Shown here: piece after piece, positions 8,450 to 17,484 of the stretch
Position numbering within the stretch: the first letter of the stretch is position 1
Layout: every line of letters starts with the position of its first letter
Assembly (NCBI RefSeq): GCF_014650075.1
Contig: NZ_BMUG01000001.1
Span: 62,001 to 126,000, forward strand
Length of the DNA: 64,000 nt
From: Streptomyces microflavus
GTDB lineage: Bacteria; Actinomycetota; Actinomycetes; Streptomycetales; Streptomycetaceae
Direction of reading: 5' to 3'
Notes under the pieces: generated by a model
Seen by the model: the letters and a program-made list of their open reading frames with translations, nothing else
Database searches by the model: none
Told to the model about the DNA's origin: nothing
Made by a program: the position numbers and the translations under genes

Positions 8450-9118
8450 GTGGAAAATTGGCGCGAAGGTGCCCAGAACGGGCATACGCATGAACCCAAT
8501 GACGTCACCATCCAGCTGGACGGCCTGGGCCGCCAGCTCGCCGAGCTGCCCGGTGAGCCCGTCCCGGCGGGCGGTTCCGACGGTCCGGTCTTCGTCGACG
8601 AGAGCGGCCGCCGCAGCAAGACCTACCGCCGGCTCGGCTGGGTGGTCGCCGCGCTCTGTGCCGCGTACGCCGTGACGCTGGTCTTCGCCGTCCTCGGCGG
8701 CAACTCCACCGCCCCCTGGCTGCCGCTCTCCGGGCAGAAGGAGGAGGCGAAGGCGGAGGAGGCCGAGGTGCGTCCCGCGCCGAGCGACTCCGCGGAGCCC
8801 TCCGACGACCTGGACCCGGCCCCCGGCGCGACCGGTCCGAGCGGCACCCCGGAGCCCGGTGCCTCCGGCGCGGCGGAACCCTCGGCCACCTCCGTCACCG
8901 TCCCCGCCGGATCGGCCGGACGCACCCCGTCCGCCTCCACGTCCGTGACACCCCCGGGCTCCACCGGCGGCGGCGCCACGAAACCGGCCGCCACCTCCTC
9001 GGCCCCCAAACCGCCCGTCTCCACCCCGCCGCCGTCACCCGAGCCGGAGCCCACCGTCAGTACGAGCGCTCCCGCCGAGACCCCGGAACCTCCGGTGCTA
9101 GAAGAGAGCGCCCTCTAA
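8450..9118 (+). CDS. matA: MatA-like membrane protein (mycelial aggregation operon)
   Basis: A roughly 222-aa protein with a short cytoplasmic part, one transmembrane helix (LGWVVAALCAAYAVTLVFAVLGG) and a long Pro/Ser/Thr/Glu-rich extracellular tail with no recognisable domain. Its TAA is followed immediately by the ATG of the deacetylase/glycosyltransferase gene. In S. coelicolor and S. lividans the gene immediately upstream of matB is matA, needed with matB for pellet formation. Position and architecture support that name here. GTG 8450 is chosen; a TTG at 8426 in the same frame is possible. Confidence 0.7.
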   Translation: MENWREGAQNGHTHEPNDVTIQLDGLGRQLAELPGEPVPAGGSDGPVFVDESGRRSKTYRRLGWVVAALCAAYAVTLVFAVLGGNSTAPWLPLSGQKEEAKAEEAEVRPAPSDSAEPSDDLDPAPGATGPSGTPEPGASGAAEPSATSVTVPAGSAGRTPSASTSVTPPGSTGGGATKPAATSSAPKPPVSTPPPSPEPEPTVSTSAPAETPEPPVLEESAL

Positions 9119-11404
9119 ATGACACACCCCGCCCCGCGGGGCAGGCACGACCGGTCCCAGCGGACCGCAGGGAAGCACACCGGACCCCAGCAGCCCGCGG
9201 GCCCGCGCACCGCACGGAAGAAGAACGTGCGCAAGCGGAACCGCCGCAAGCTCCCGATGCGCTACCTCCTGCCCTTCATGCTGCTGGTCGCCCTGCTCGC
9301 CATGCTGATGCTGCGCGGCTATGTGCACAGCGAGATCCTCGCCGACCACCGGGTCCGCGACGCCGACAGCAACACCCAGGTGCCCAAGGACGTCCGCTCC
9401 GGCGGACCTGTCATCGACGCCCGCTCCGGCGACGCCACGACGCTGCGCATACCCGACCGCCGGATCGTCCTGACCTTCGACGACGGGCCCGACCCGGTGT
9501 GGACGCCGAAGGTGCTCGACAAGCTGAAGGAGTACGGCGCCCACGGCGTCTTCTTCGTCACCGGCAACATGGCCGCCCGCCACCCCGAGCTGGTCGAGCG
9601 GATGGTCGCCGAGGGCCACGAGATCGGGCTGCACACCTTCAACCACCCCGACCTCTCCTACCAGTCCACCGAGCGCATCGACTGGGAGCTGTCACAGAAC
9701 CAGCTGGCGCTGGCGGGCGCGGCCGGCATCCGCACCTCGATCTTCCGGCCGCCGTACTCCTCCTTCTCGTACGCCATGGACAACAAGTCCTGGCCGGTCA
9801 CCGAGTACATCGGCAGGCGCGGCTACCTCACCGTCGTCAACGACACCGACAGCGAGGACTGGAAGCGCCCCGGCGTCCGCGCCATCGTCGAGCGCGCCAC
9901 GCCCAAGGACGGCAAGGGCGCCATCATCCTGATGCACGACTCCGGCGGCGACCGCTCGCAGACCGTGGCCGCGCTCGACACCCTGCTGCCGGACCTCAAG
10001 GAGCAGGGCTACACCTTCACCCGGCTCACCACCGCGCTCGACGCCCCCAGCGCGCACACCCCGGTCACCGGCTTCGCGCTGTGGAAGGGCAAGGCGTTCG
10101 TCTCCGCCGTCGCCGTCTCCGAGCGGGTCACCGGCGTCCTGGTGGTCGGCCTCGCCGCCATCGGCGTCCTGGTCCTGGCCCGCTTCGGGCTGATGCTGCT
10201 GCTCTCCTTCCTGCACGCCCGCAAGGTCCGCCGCAAGGACTTCAGCTGGGGCGAGCCCCTCACCCGCCCGGTCTCCGTCCTGGTGCCCGCGTACAACGAA
10301 CGCGAGTGCATCGAGGCGACCGTGCGCTCGCTGGCCGTCAGCGAGCACCCGATCGAGATCATCGTCATCGACGACGGCTCCACCGACGGCACGGCCGACC
10401 TGGTCGAGGCGATGCGGCTGCCCGGCGTACGGGTGGTGCGCCAGCAGAACGCGGGCAAGCCGGCCGCCCTCAACAACGGCATCCGGCACGCCCGCTACGA
10501 CATCGTCGTGATGATGGACGGCGACACCGTCTTCGAGCCGTCCACCGTCGGCGAGCTGGTCCAGCCCTTCGCCGACCCCCGGGTCGGAGCCGTCGCGGGC
10601 AACGCCAAGGTCGGCAACCGCGACTCGCTGATCGGCGCCTGGCAGCACATCGAGTACGTGATGGGCTTCAACCTGGACCGCCGGATGTACGACGTCCTGG
10701 GCTGCATGCCCACCATCCCCGGCGCCGTCGGGGCGTTCCGCCGCGAGGCCCTGGAGCGGGTCGGCGGCATGAGCGAGGACACCCTCGCCGAGGACACCGA
10801 CGTCACCATGGCCCTGCACCGGGACGGCTGGCGCGTGGTCTACGCGGAGAACGCCCGCGCCTGGACCGAGGCGCCGGAGTCCGTGCAGCAGCTCTGGTCG
10901 CAGCGCTACCGGTGGTCCTACGGCACCATGCAGGCCATCTGGAAGCACCGCCGCGCGGTGATCGAGCGCGGGCCCTCGGGCCGCTTCGGCCGGGTCGGGC
11001 TGCCGTTCGTCTCCCTCTTCATGGTCGTCGCCCCGCTGCTGGCGCCCCTCATCGACGTCTTCCTGCTGTACGGGCTGGTCTTCGGCCCGACCGGCAAGAC
11101 CGTCGCCGCGTGGTTCGGCGTGCTGGTGGTGCAGGCCGTCTGCGCCGCGTACGCGTTCCGGCTGGACAAGGAGCGGATGGTCCATCTGATCTCGCTGCCG
11201 CTCCAGCAGATCCTGTACCGGCAGCTCATGTACGTCGTGCTGCTCCAGTCGTGGATCACCGCTCTCACCGGCGGCCGGCTGCGCTGGCAGAAGCTGCGCC
11301 GCACCGGCGCGGTGGAGGCGCCCGGCGGGACGTCCGCCCAGCGCCCGCAGGGACCCGGCGCCGACGCCGGGTTCGGAGCCGTGGACCGGAGGCCGTACGT
11401 ATGA
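9119..11404 (+). CDS. matB: MatB: polysaccharide deacetylase / glycosyltransferase 2 fusion
   Basis: A 761-aa bifunctional membrane protein. After a basic N-terminus and one transmembrane helix (MRYLLPFMLLVALLAMLML) comes a NodB-type deacetylase with TFDDGPD (about 118) and metal-binding HTFNHPD (about 171). After another helix comes a processive GT-A synthase with SVLVPAYNE (about 384), DDGS (418), DGD (467), EDTD (about 558) and QRYRW (594), then C-terminal membrane helices. This is the layout of a beta-1,6-GlcNAc polymer synthase with its own deacetylase. In streptomycetes MatAB makes a poly-GlcNAc-like polymer that glues hyphae into pellets. The stop overlaps the next start (ATGA). Confidence 0.9.
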   Translation: MTHPAPRGRHDRSQRTAGKHTGPQQPAGPRTARKKNVRKRNRRKLPMRYLLPFMLLVALLAMLMLRGYVHSEILADHRVRDADSNTQVPKDVRSGGPVIDARSGDATTLRIPDRRIVLTFDDGPDPVWTPKVLDKLKEYGAHGVFFVTGNMAARHPELVERMVAEGHEIGLHTFNHPDLSYQSTERIDWELSQNQLALAGAAGIRTSIFRPPYSSFSYAMDNKSWPVTEYIGRRGYLTVVNDTDSEDWKRPGVRAIVERATPKDGKGAIILMHDSGGDRSQTVAALDTLLPDLKEQGYTFTRLTTALDAPSAHTPVTGFALWKGKAFVSAVAVSERVTGVLVVGLAAIGVLVLARFGLMLLLSFLHARKVRRKDFSWGEPLTRPVSVLVPAYNERECIEATVRSLAVSEHPIEIIVIDDGSTDGTADLVEAMRLPGVRVVRQQNAGKPAALNNGIRHARYDIVVMMDGDTVFEPSTVGELVQPFADPRVGAVAGNAKVGNRDSLIGAWQHIEYVMGFNLDRRMYDVLGCMPTIPGAVGAFRREALERVGGMSEDTLAEDTDVTMALHRDGWRVVYAENARAWTEAPESVQQLWSQRYRWSYGTMQAIWKHRRAVIERGPSGRFGRVGLPFVSLFMVVAPLLAPLIDVFLLYGLVFGPTGKTVAAWFGVLVVQAVCAAYAFRLDKERMVHLISLPLQQILYRQLMYVVLLQSWITALTGGRLRWQKLRRTGAVEAPGGTSAQRPQGPGADAGFGAVDRRPYV

Positions 11405-12669
11405 CCGCCCCGACCTTCCCGACGGCCGGCTCCCCCTTCCCGCCCGCGGGACCGCCCCTGCCGACGACCGGCCCGCTCCTCCCGCCCGAGACCGGGAACG
11501 GGGCCCAGAACGCGGACGGGAACGCGGCCGGGAGTGGGGCCGGGTCCCCGGCCCCCGCACGCCGGGGCCCCGTCCGTGACCGGTACTTCGACCTGCTGCG
11601 GGCCCTCGCCCTCTTCCGGGTCGTCCTCTACCACCTCACCGGCTGGGCCTGGCTGCCCATCGTCTTCCCCTCCATGGGCGTCATGTTCGCCCTGGCCGGG
11701 ACCCTGATGGCCCGCTCCCTCAAGCGGCCCGCCGCCCAGGTGATCCGCAGCCGCGTCCGCCGGCTCCTGCCGCCGCTCTGGCTGCTCGGCGCGATCGGCG
11801 TCACCGGCATGGTCGCCCAGGGCTGGGGCCCGGACGCCGAGGGCCACCCCGGCTGGTGGTGGCAGCACCTGACGTACTGGATCCTGCCGCTCAGCGACCC
11901 GCCGTACGCCTACGACGTGGCGGGCATCGAGGGGATCCTCGGCGAGAGCTGGCCCGAGGACCTGGCCGGGCCGCTCTGGTACATCCGGGCCTACCTCTGG
12001 TTCGTCCTGTTCTCGCCGCTGCTCCTGCGCTGCCTGCGCAAGCTGCCCTGGCCGACGCTGCTCGCGCCGCTGGCGCTCTCCGTCGTCATGCGCCTGGAAC
12101 TGTTCTCCACCACCGAACGCCTCGACTCCGCGATCACCGACTTCTCCACCTTCGGCGCCTGCTGGGTCCTCGGCATGGCCCACCAGGAGGGTGTCCTCAA
12201 GCGGCTGCCCGCCTACATCGTGCCGTCCATCGCCCCGCTCTTCGCGGGTGCCGGACTGTGGTGGGCGAGCCACGAGGGGTTCCGCAGCGGCTTCGACCTG
12301 GACTCCATCCCGCTGGCCCAGGCCCTCTGGTCCTTCGGGTGCGTCCTGCTCCTGCTGCACTACAGCCCGTCCTGGACCGAGTGGCCGAGGCGGCTGCGGG
12401 CCTTCGACCGGCCGATCACCCTGCTCAACTCGCGGGCGGTCACCGTCTACCTCTGGCACAACGTCTGCATCCTGACCGCCGCCACGCTCTACGACCGGCT
12501 CTGGTCCGTGGACGCGCTCAGCGAGAACGTGCCCTGGCTGCTGGAGAGCTGGATCCCCGTCCTGCTCGTCACCTGGGCCCTCATCGCGCTCTGCGTGCTC
12601 GCCTTCGGCTGGGCCGAGGACGTCGCGGCCAAGCGCCGCCCGCAGCTCTGGCCGGACGGCCGCAGCTGA
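11401..12669 (+). CDS. Acyltransferase-3 family membrane protein
   Basis: The 422-aa protein has a Pro/Gly-rich N-terminal tail (about 55 residues) and then an acyltransferase-3 domain with about ten membrane helices. It starts RDRYFDLLRALALFRVVLYH, containing the R/H signature region, and later has PLWYIRAYLWFVLFSPLLL. Such proteins move acetyl or succinyl groups onto extracellular polysaccharides or lipids. ATG 11401 overlaps the matB stop by 4 bp, so the gene is translationally coupled. It probably modifies the MatAB polymer, though that is inferred from position only. Confidence 0.85.
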   Translation: MTAPTFPTAGSPFPPAGPPLPTTGPLLPPETGNGAQNADGNAAGSGAGSPAPARRGPVRDRYFDLLRALALFRVVLYHLTGWAWLPIVFPSMGVMFALAGTLMARSLKRPAAQVIRSRVRRLLPPLWLLGAIGVTGMVAQGWGPDAEGHPGWWWQHLTYWILPLSDPPYAYDVAGIEGILGESWPEDLAGPLWYIRAYLWFVLFSPLLLRCLRKLPWPTLLAPLALSVVMRLELFSTTERLDSAITDFSTFGACWVLGMAHQEGVLKRLPAYIVPSIAPLFAGAGLWWASHEGFRSGFDLDSIPLAQALWSFGCVLLLLHYSPSWTEWPRRLRAFDRPITLLNSRAVTVYLWHNVCILTAATLYDRLWSVDALSENVPWLLESWIPVLLVTWALIALCVLAFGWAEDVAAKRRPQLWPDGRS

Positions 12670-12675
12670 CCGCAT

Positions 12676-12703
12676 CTCACCGGGCCGGCAACGGCCCGGT
12701 GAG
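12676..12703 (+). terminator. Terminator of the mat operon
   Basis: A perfect 11-bp stem (12676-12686 with 12693-12703) with a 6-nt loop begins 7 bp after the acyltransferase stop codon. Confidence 0.8.
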
Positions 12704-12730
12704 AGCAAGGTTGCCCACCGGTCACCTCAC

Positions 12731-12762
12731 GGCACCGCACCGAAACGCGCGCTCCCTAGCGT
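12731..12762 (+). promoter_or_regulatory. Candidate GlnR site and -10 box upstream of narK
   Basis: GGCAC-6 nt-GAAAC at 12731-12746 matches the actinobacterial GlnR a/b half-site pattern (gTnAC-n6-GaAAC) at 9 of 10 fixed positions. TAGCGT at 12757-12762 resembles a housekeeping -10 box. The site lies 75 bp before a nitrate carrier gene, a sensible GlnR target, but a single pair in GC-rich DNA is weak evidence. Confidence 0.35.
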
Positions 12763-12820
12763 CGGGACAACACCCCGCAGCGACGGGGACACCACCCCGA
12801 CCCCCCTGTGGAGGCGCGTG

Positions 12821-14152
12821 ATGGCAGGCCGTTGGATCGAGAGCTGGGAGCCGGAGGACGAGACGTTCTGGCGGGAGAAGGGCGAGCGCGTCGCCCGCCG
12901 CAACCTGTGGTTCTCCGTGCTCTCCGAGCACATCGGATTCTCCGTCTGGACCCTGTGGTCGGTGATGGTCCTGTTCATGGGACCGGAGTACGGCATCGAC
13001 CCGGCCGGAAAGTTCTTCCTGATCTCCACCGCCACCCTGGTCGGGGCGCTGGTCCGGGTGCCGTACACCTTCGCCGTCGCCCGGTTCGGCGGCCGCAACT
13101 GGACCGTCTTCACCGCGGTCGGCCTGCTCGTCCCGACGCTCGCCGCGTTCTGGGTGATGGAACCGGGGACCTCGTACGGCACCTTCGTGGCGGTCGCCGC
13201 GCTCACCGGGATCGGCGGCGGCAACTTCGCCTCCTCGATGACCAACATCAACGCCTTCTTCCCGCTCCGCGAGAAGGGCTGGGCGCTGGGGCTCAACGCG
13301 GGCGGCGGCAACATCGGCGTCCCCGTCGTCCAGCTCATCGGCCTCCTCGTCATCGGCACGCTGGGCGCGGCCCACCCCCGGATCGTGCTCGGGGTGTACA
13401 TCCCGCTGATCGTCGTGGCCGCCGTCTGCGCCGCGCTGTACATGGACAACCTCCGGCCCGTACGCAACGACACCGGGGCCGCGAAGGAGGCCGTCCGCGA
13501 TCCGCACACCTGGATCATGTCGGCGCTCTACATCGGCACCTTCGGCTCGTTCATCGGCTACAGCTTCGCCTTCGGCCTGGTGCTCCAGACCCAGTTCGGC
13601 CGCACCCCGCTCCAGGCCGCCTCGCTCACCTTCGTCGGCCCGCTGCTGGGCTCCCTGATCCGCCCCGTCGGCGGCAGGCTCGCCGACCGGCACGGCGGTG
13701 CCCGGATCACCCTCGCCGCCTTCGCCGCGATGGGAGCCGCCACCGGGGTCGTCATCTTCGCCTCCGCCACCGCCTCCCTCCCCGTCTTCCTCGTCGGCTT
13801 CACCGCCCTGTTCGTCCTGACCGGGCTGGGCAACGGATCGACGTACAAGATGATCCCCGGCATCTTCCACGCCCAGGCGCTGGCGAAGGGGCTCGACGGT
13901 GAGGCGGCCGCCGCCCACGGACGGCGGCTCTCCGGGGCTGCCATGGGCTTCATCGGAGCCGTCGGCGCGCTCGGCGGCCTCGCGATCAACCTCGTCTTCC
14001 GCCAGTCGTTCCAGGCCTCCGGCACCGGAACGGCCGCTTTCTGGTCCTTCCTCGCCTTCTACGCGGTGTGCTCGGCGCTCACCTGGGCGGTATACCTTCG
14101 CCGCCCCGCGGCCGTACCGGCGAAGCCGCAGATCCGTTACGCAGAGGTGTAG
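12821..14152 (+). CDS. narK: NarK/NasA-type nitrate/nitrite MFS transporter
   Basis: A 443-aa, 12-helix carrier of the nitrate/nitrite porter family. The nitrate signature is visible as LNAGGGNIGVPVVQLIG, with another Gly-rich stretch (GIGGGNFASSMTNINAFFP) preceding it, and the N-terminus WEPEDETFWREKGERVA is typical of NarK. It imports nitrate or exchanges nitrate and nitrite across the membrane. GTG and ATG occur in tandem; GGAGG is 6 nt from ATG 12821, which is therefore preferred. The next gene is the nitrate/nitrite regulator nnaR. Confidence 0.92.
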   Translation: MAGRWIESWEPEDETFWREKGERVARRNLWFSVLSEHIGFSVWTLWSVMVLFMGPEYGIDPAGKFFLISTATLVGALVRVPYTFAVARFGGRNWTVFTAVGLLVPTLAAFWVMEPGTSYGTFVAVAALTGIGGGNFASSMTNINAFFPLREKGWALGLNAGGGNIGVPVVQLIGLLVIGTLGAAHPRIVLGVYIPLIVVAAVCAALYMDNLRPVRNDTGAAKEAVRDPHTWIMSALYIGTFGSFIGYSFAFGLVLQTQFGRTPLQAASLTFVGPLLGSLIRPVGGRLADRHGGARITLAAFAAMGAATGVVIFASATASLPVFLVGFTALFVLTGLGNGSTYKMIPGIFHAQALAKGLDGEAAAAHGRRLSGAAMGFIGAVGALGGLAINLVFRQSFQASGTGTAAFWSFLAFYAVCSALTWAVYLRRPAAVPAKPQIRYAEV

Positions 14153-14190
14153 CAGCCCTCCAGGAGGGCGACGCTCCGGCGACCGGCGAC

Positions 14191-14228
14191 GTAACGGCCG
14201 GGAAATACGGGGGAACCGAGGCTGTCAC
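14191..14228 (+). promoter_or_regulatory. GlnR box upstream of nnaR
   Basis: Four elements follow at strict 11-bp spacing: GTAAC (14191), GAAAT (14202), GAACC (14213) and GTCAC (14224), each separated by 6 nt. The first pair fits the GlnR consensus gTnAC-n6-GaAAC closely. nnaR is a reported GlnR target in S. coelicolor, which fits this location about 70 bp before the start codon. Confidence 0.65.
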
Positions 14229-14296
14229 GCACCGTTGGCAGTCTCGGGCCTCCGCACCATCGCGCATCAGCAGGACACGAGAGCCGGGAACACGCC

Positions 14297-15439
14297 ATGC
14301 AGGACGACGGCACAACGCACGGCCCCCTCGCGGGCTTCACGGTCGGGGTGACCGCCGCCCGCCGCGCCGAGGAGCTCGGCACCCTCCTCAAGCGGCGCGG
14401 CGCCGTCGTCCACCAGGCCCCGGCCCTGCGGATCGTTCCGCTCGCCGACGACAGCGAACTCCTCAATGCGACCAAGGAGTTGATCGACCACGCCCCCGAT
14501 GTGGTGGTCGCCACCACCGCGATCGGCTTCCGGGGCTGGGTGGAGGCCGCCGACGGCTGGGGCATCGGCGACGCACTCCTGGAGCGGCTGCGCGGTGTCG
14601 AACTCCTCGCCCGGGGGCCCAAGGTCAAGGGATCCGTCCGGGCCGCCGGGCTGACCGAGGCCTGGTCACCCGGGTCCGAATCGATGGCCGAAGTCCTCGA
14701 CCGGCTCCTCGGCGAGGGCGTCGAGGGCCGCCGTATCGCCCTCCAGCTGCACGGCGAACCGCTGCCCGGCTTCATCGAGTCCCTCCAGGCGGCGGGCGCC
14801 GAGGTCATCGGCGTACCCGTCTACCGCTGGATGCCGCCGCAGGACATCGCCCCGCTCGACCGGCTGCTCGACGCCACCGCAGCCCGGGGCCTGGACGCCG
14901 TCACCTTCACCAGCGCCCCCGCCTCCGCCTCGTTCCTGGGCCGCGCGGAGGCCCGCGGGCTCCTCCCGGAGATCCTCGGGGCGCTGCGCGACGACGTCCT
15001 GGCCGCCTGCGTCGGACCGGTCACCGCCCTCCCGCTCCAGGCCCGGTCCATCCCCACCGTCCAGCCCGAACGCTTCCGCCTCGGCCCGCTCGTCCAGCTG
15101 GTCTGCGCCCACCTCCCCACCACGGCCCGGGTCCTGCCCGTCGCCGGCCACCGCGTCGAGATCCGGGGCCACGCCGTGCTGGTCGACGACGAACTGCGCG
15201 CGGTACCACCCGCCGGCATGGCCCTCCTGCACACCCTGGCCCGCCGCCCCGGCTGGGTGGTGGCCCGCGCCGACCTGCTGCGGGCCCTGCCCGGCAGCGG
15301 CACCGACGAACACGCGGTGGAGACGGCGATGGCCCGGCTGCGCGCCGCACTGGGGGCGCCCCGGCTGATCCAGACCGTCGTCAAACGCGGCTACCGGCTG
15401 TCGCTGGACCCGACGGGGGACACACCGGGGGCACGCTGA
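14297..15439 (+). CDS. nnaR: NnaR: HemD-like protein with C-terminal winged-helix DNA-binding domain
   Basis: A 380-aa fusion. Residues 1 to about 260 are a uroporphyrinogen-III synthase fold (FTVGVTAARRAEELGTLLKRRG, later DAVTFTSAPASASFL). Residues 280-375 are an OmpR/PhoB-type winged helix (VETAMARLRAALGAPRLIQTVVKRGYRLSL). In S. coelicolor the orthologous SCO2958 was described as a GlnR-controlled regulator of nitrate/nitrite assimilation. The HemD half may sense or make the siroheme precursor needed by nitrite reductase. Position after narK and the upstream GlnR box agree with this. The last 49 bp overlap the opposing GNAT gene. Confidence 0.87.
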   Translation: MQDDGTTHGPLAGFTVGVTAARRAEELGTLLKRRGAVVHQAPALRIVPLADDSELLNATKELIDHAPDVVVATTAIGFRGWVEAADGWGIGDALLERLRGVELLARGPKVKGSVRAAGLTEAWSPGSESMAEVLDRLLGEGVEGRRIALQLHGEPLPGFIESLQAAGAEVIGVPVYRWMPPQDIAPLDRLLDATAARGLDAVTFTSAPASASFLGRAEARGLLPEILGALRDDVLAACVGPVTALPLQARSIPTVQPERFRLGPLVQLVCAHLPTTARVLPVAGHRVEIRGHAVLVDDELRAVPPAGMALLHTLARRPGWVVARADLLRALPGSGTDEHAVETAMARLRAALGAPRLIQTVVKRGYRLSLDPTGDTPGAR

Positions 15440-16023
15440 ATGGGGGCCCCTCCCGACGGCGCCCGACGCACATGCAGATGGCCGTCCAGCGGGAACTCCG
15501 GCGGCAGAGCGCCCAGCAGCTCCGCGAACGCGTAACCGGACTTCTCCGCCACCCGGCAGGAAGCCACGTTGTCCACCTGGTGCAGCAGATCCAGACGGAC
15601 CAGCCCCTCGGCGGCGAAGGCCGTGAACGCCCAGGCGGTGAGCGCCTCCAGGGCCCGGGGCGCCACGCCACGCCCGCGCGCCCGCGCCGCCGTCCAGTAA
15701 CCGACCTCGGCCCGCTCGGCGCCCTGCCCCGGCCGCTTCAGTGCGAGGTTGCCGACCAGCTCCCCGTCCCGGCCGGTGTCCGTCACGGCGAAGCTGAACC
15801 GGGTGCCCGACTCCCACCCCTCGCGCTGCACCTCCACCCAGCGGGCGGCCTCCTCGGGCGTGGACACCGGCATCCGCACCCACTGCCGCATCACCGGATC
15901 GTCGTACGCCTCCAGCAGCGCCGGTACGTCCTCCTCGCGCCAGGCGCGAAGCAGCAGGGCCCCGGCGGTGAGCGTGACGTCCGCCACAGGGGTTCCCCCG
16001 GGCCTTCCCCCGTGATCGTTCAT
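15391..16023 (-). CDS. GNAT family N-acetyltransferase
   Basis: A 210-aa RimJ/RimL-like acetyltransferase with LLLRAWREEDVPALLEAYDD at the N-terminus, LVGNLALKRP, and the acetyl-CoA loop ARARGRGVAPRALEALTAWAF. It ends with NVASCRVAEKSGYAF, the usual Asn-x-x-S/C motif before the last helix. ATG 16023 is chosen from a much longer open frame because the domain starts shortly after it. The gene converges on nnaR with a 49-bp coding overlap and has no terminator between. The substrate is unknown. Confidence 0.85.
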   Translation of the reverse strand: MNDHGGRPGGTPVADVTLTAGALLLRAWREEDVPALLEAYDDPVMRQWVRMPVSTPEEAARWVEVQREGWESGTRFSFAVTDTGRDGELVGNLALKRPGQGAERAEVGYWTAARARGRGVAPRALEALTAWAFTAFAAEGLVRLDLLHQVDNVASCRVAEKSGYAFAELLGALPPEFPLDGHLHVRRAPSGGAPIQRAPGVSPVGSSDSR

Positions 16024-16116
16024 GGCCGTCACGGTAGCGGGGGTTACGGGCGGGCCCCGCCGGGGGCACTCTGGGGGGTGGCATCCGACCGGTGACCCCG
16101 AGGCGGTGACAGGCAC

Positions 16117-16782
16117 ATGGCAGCGGGCAGGGGCGCGTACGTGTGGCGGTTCGACTCCGGCCGGATCTGTCTCGACCTGGTGGCCACCGGGCCCGCCGGC
16201 GGGACACCCCGGGCCCGGGAACAGCTCGAAGGACCGGGGCGGCTCGCCGACTGGCTGACCGCCGCCCGGCTCGTCCCGCCGGGCACGGCGCTCGACGCGC
16301 TGGACGCCACCTGGCTCACCCGTTTCCGTGAGCTGCGGGCGGACGTGGACCGGCTGATGTCGGCCCAACTCGCTTGGTCCGGAGGGCAGATCGACCCCTC
16401 GGCTGCCCAACTCGGCGGCCCACGCGACGGGAACGCCCTGGACCGGGTCAACTCCCTTGCCGCGGCGGCCCCGCCGGGCCCGCGCGCGGTGCGCGGCGAG
16501 GGCGGCGCGCTGGTACGGACCCTGAGCGCCGAACCCGACTGCGCGGGGCTCCTCGCGGTCGTGGCCAGGGACGTGGTGGACCTGCTCACCGACCCGGTGG
16601 CACGGGGCGCGCTGCGCCGCTGCGCCGGCGGGTCCTGCCACCGGCTCTACCTGGACACCTCGCGCGGGGGCCGGCGCCGCTGGTGCTCCGGCGAGGTCTG
16701 CGGCAACCGCGAACGGGTCGCCAGGCACCGGCGGCGTACCGCGGGCGCGTCCTCCGGCACGGCGGCCGACGGCAGTCCGTGA
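16117..16782 (+). CDS. CGNR zinc-finger protein
   Basis: A 221-aa protein. The N-terminal part (FDSGRICLDLVATGP, LADWLTAARLV) resembles the ABATE domain that accompanies CGNR fingers. The C-terminus has CAGGSC followed by CSGEVCGNRERVARHRRR, a four-Cys zinc site containing the literal CGNR motif. These proteins are presumed DNA-binding regulators, many of them stress- or metabolite-responsive. It lies just upstream of sigU on the same strand but with a gap of 115 bp, so co-transcription is not clear. Confidence 0.85.
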   Translation: MAAGRGAYVWRFDSGRICLDLVATGPAGGTPRAREQLEGPGRLADWLTAARLVPPGTALDALDATWLTRFRELRADVDRLMSAQLAWSGGQIDPSAAQLGGPRDGNALDRVNSLAAAAPPGPRAVRGEGGALVRTLSAEPDCAGLLAVVARDVVDLLTDPVARGALRRCAGGSCHRLYLDTSRGGRRRWCSGEVCGNRERVARHRRRTAGASSGTAADGSP

Positions 16783-16896
16783 GACGGCCGCGATCCACCC
16801 CGGGAAAAAAATAGACCCGGGCGTTGAATGATCCGCGGCCCGATCCCGTACCCATCCCCGAAGAGCTCCATTCAGGGTCTCGACCAGGAGGTTCGG

Positions 16897-17484
16897 GTGC
16901 GCAAGGATGCGGCCGTGGCCGATGACCGTCCGCACAGGGCTCGACATCGTAGTGAGCCGCCCACGCCCCCGGCCGGAATACCGGACGAGGAGCTGATGCG
17001 GGCGCTCTACCGCGAACATGCCGGGCCGCTGCTCGCGTACGTTCTCCGGCTCGTGGCGGGCGACCGCCAACGGGCCGAGGACGTCGTGCAGGAGACGCTC
17101 ATCCGTGCCTGGAAGAACGCCGGCCGGCTCAACCGGGCCACCGGCTCCGTCCGACCCTGGCTGGTGACGGTCGCCCGGCGCATCGTCATCGACAACCACC
17201 GCAGCCGGCAGGCCCGGCCGCGCGAGGTCGATCCGTCGCCGCTGGAGGTCATTCCCGCGGAGGACGAGATCGACAAGGCGCTGTGGCTGATGACGCTGTC
17301 GGACGCGCTCGAAGATTTGACCCCCGCGCACCGGGAAGCATTGGTCGAGACCTACTTCAAGGGACGTACGGTGAACGAGGCCGCCGAGGCGCTCGGCATC
17401 CCCAGCGGCACCGTGCGTTCCCGGGTCTTCTACGCACTCCGTTCGATGAAGCTCGCACTCGAAGAGAGGGGGATCACGGCATGA
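16897..17484 (+). CDS. sigU: ECF sigma factor, probably SigU
   Basis: The 195-aa group 4 sigma factor has region 2 (ALYREHAGPLLAYVLRLVAGD, then AEDVVQETLIRAW with the conserved QE/D core-binding and -10 residues). Region 4 (LEDLTPAHREALVETYFKGRTVNEAAEALGIPSGTVRSRVFYA) recognises the -35 element. GTG 16897 with AGGAGG 5 nt upstream is chosen over an upstream frame start at 16828. It overlaps a zinc anti-sigma gene by 4 bp. The pair sits next to helD as sigU-rsuA (SCO2954-2953) does in S. coelicolor, where SigU controls secretion and envelope functions. Confidence 0.82.
   Translation: MRKDAAVADDRPHRARHRSEPPTPPAGIPDEELMRALYREHAGPLLAYVLRLVAGDRQRAEDVVQETLIRAWKNAGRLNRATGSVRPWLVTVARRIVIDNHRSRQARPREVDPSPLEVIPAEDEIDKALWLMTLSDALEDLTPAHREALVETYFKGRTVNEAAEALGIPSGTVRSRVFYALRSMKLALEERGITA

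Noticed and set aside
9499..11400. 1056-aa fusion of a leading frame with the acyltransferase
   Set aside because: The front part is an out-of-frame shadow of matB; the true gene starts at ATG 11401.
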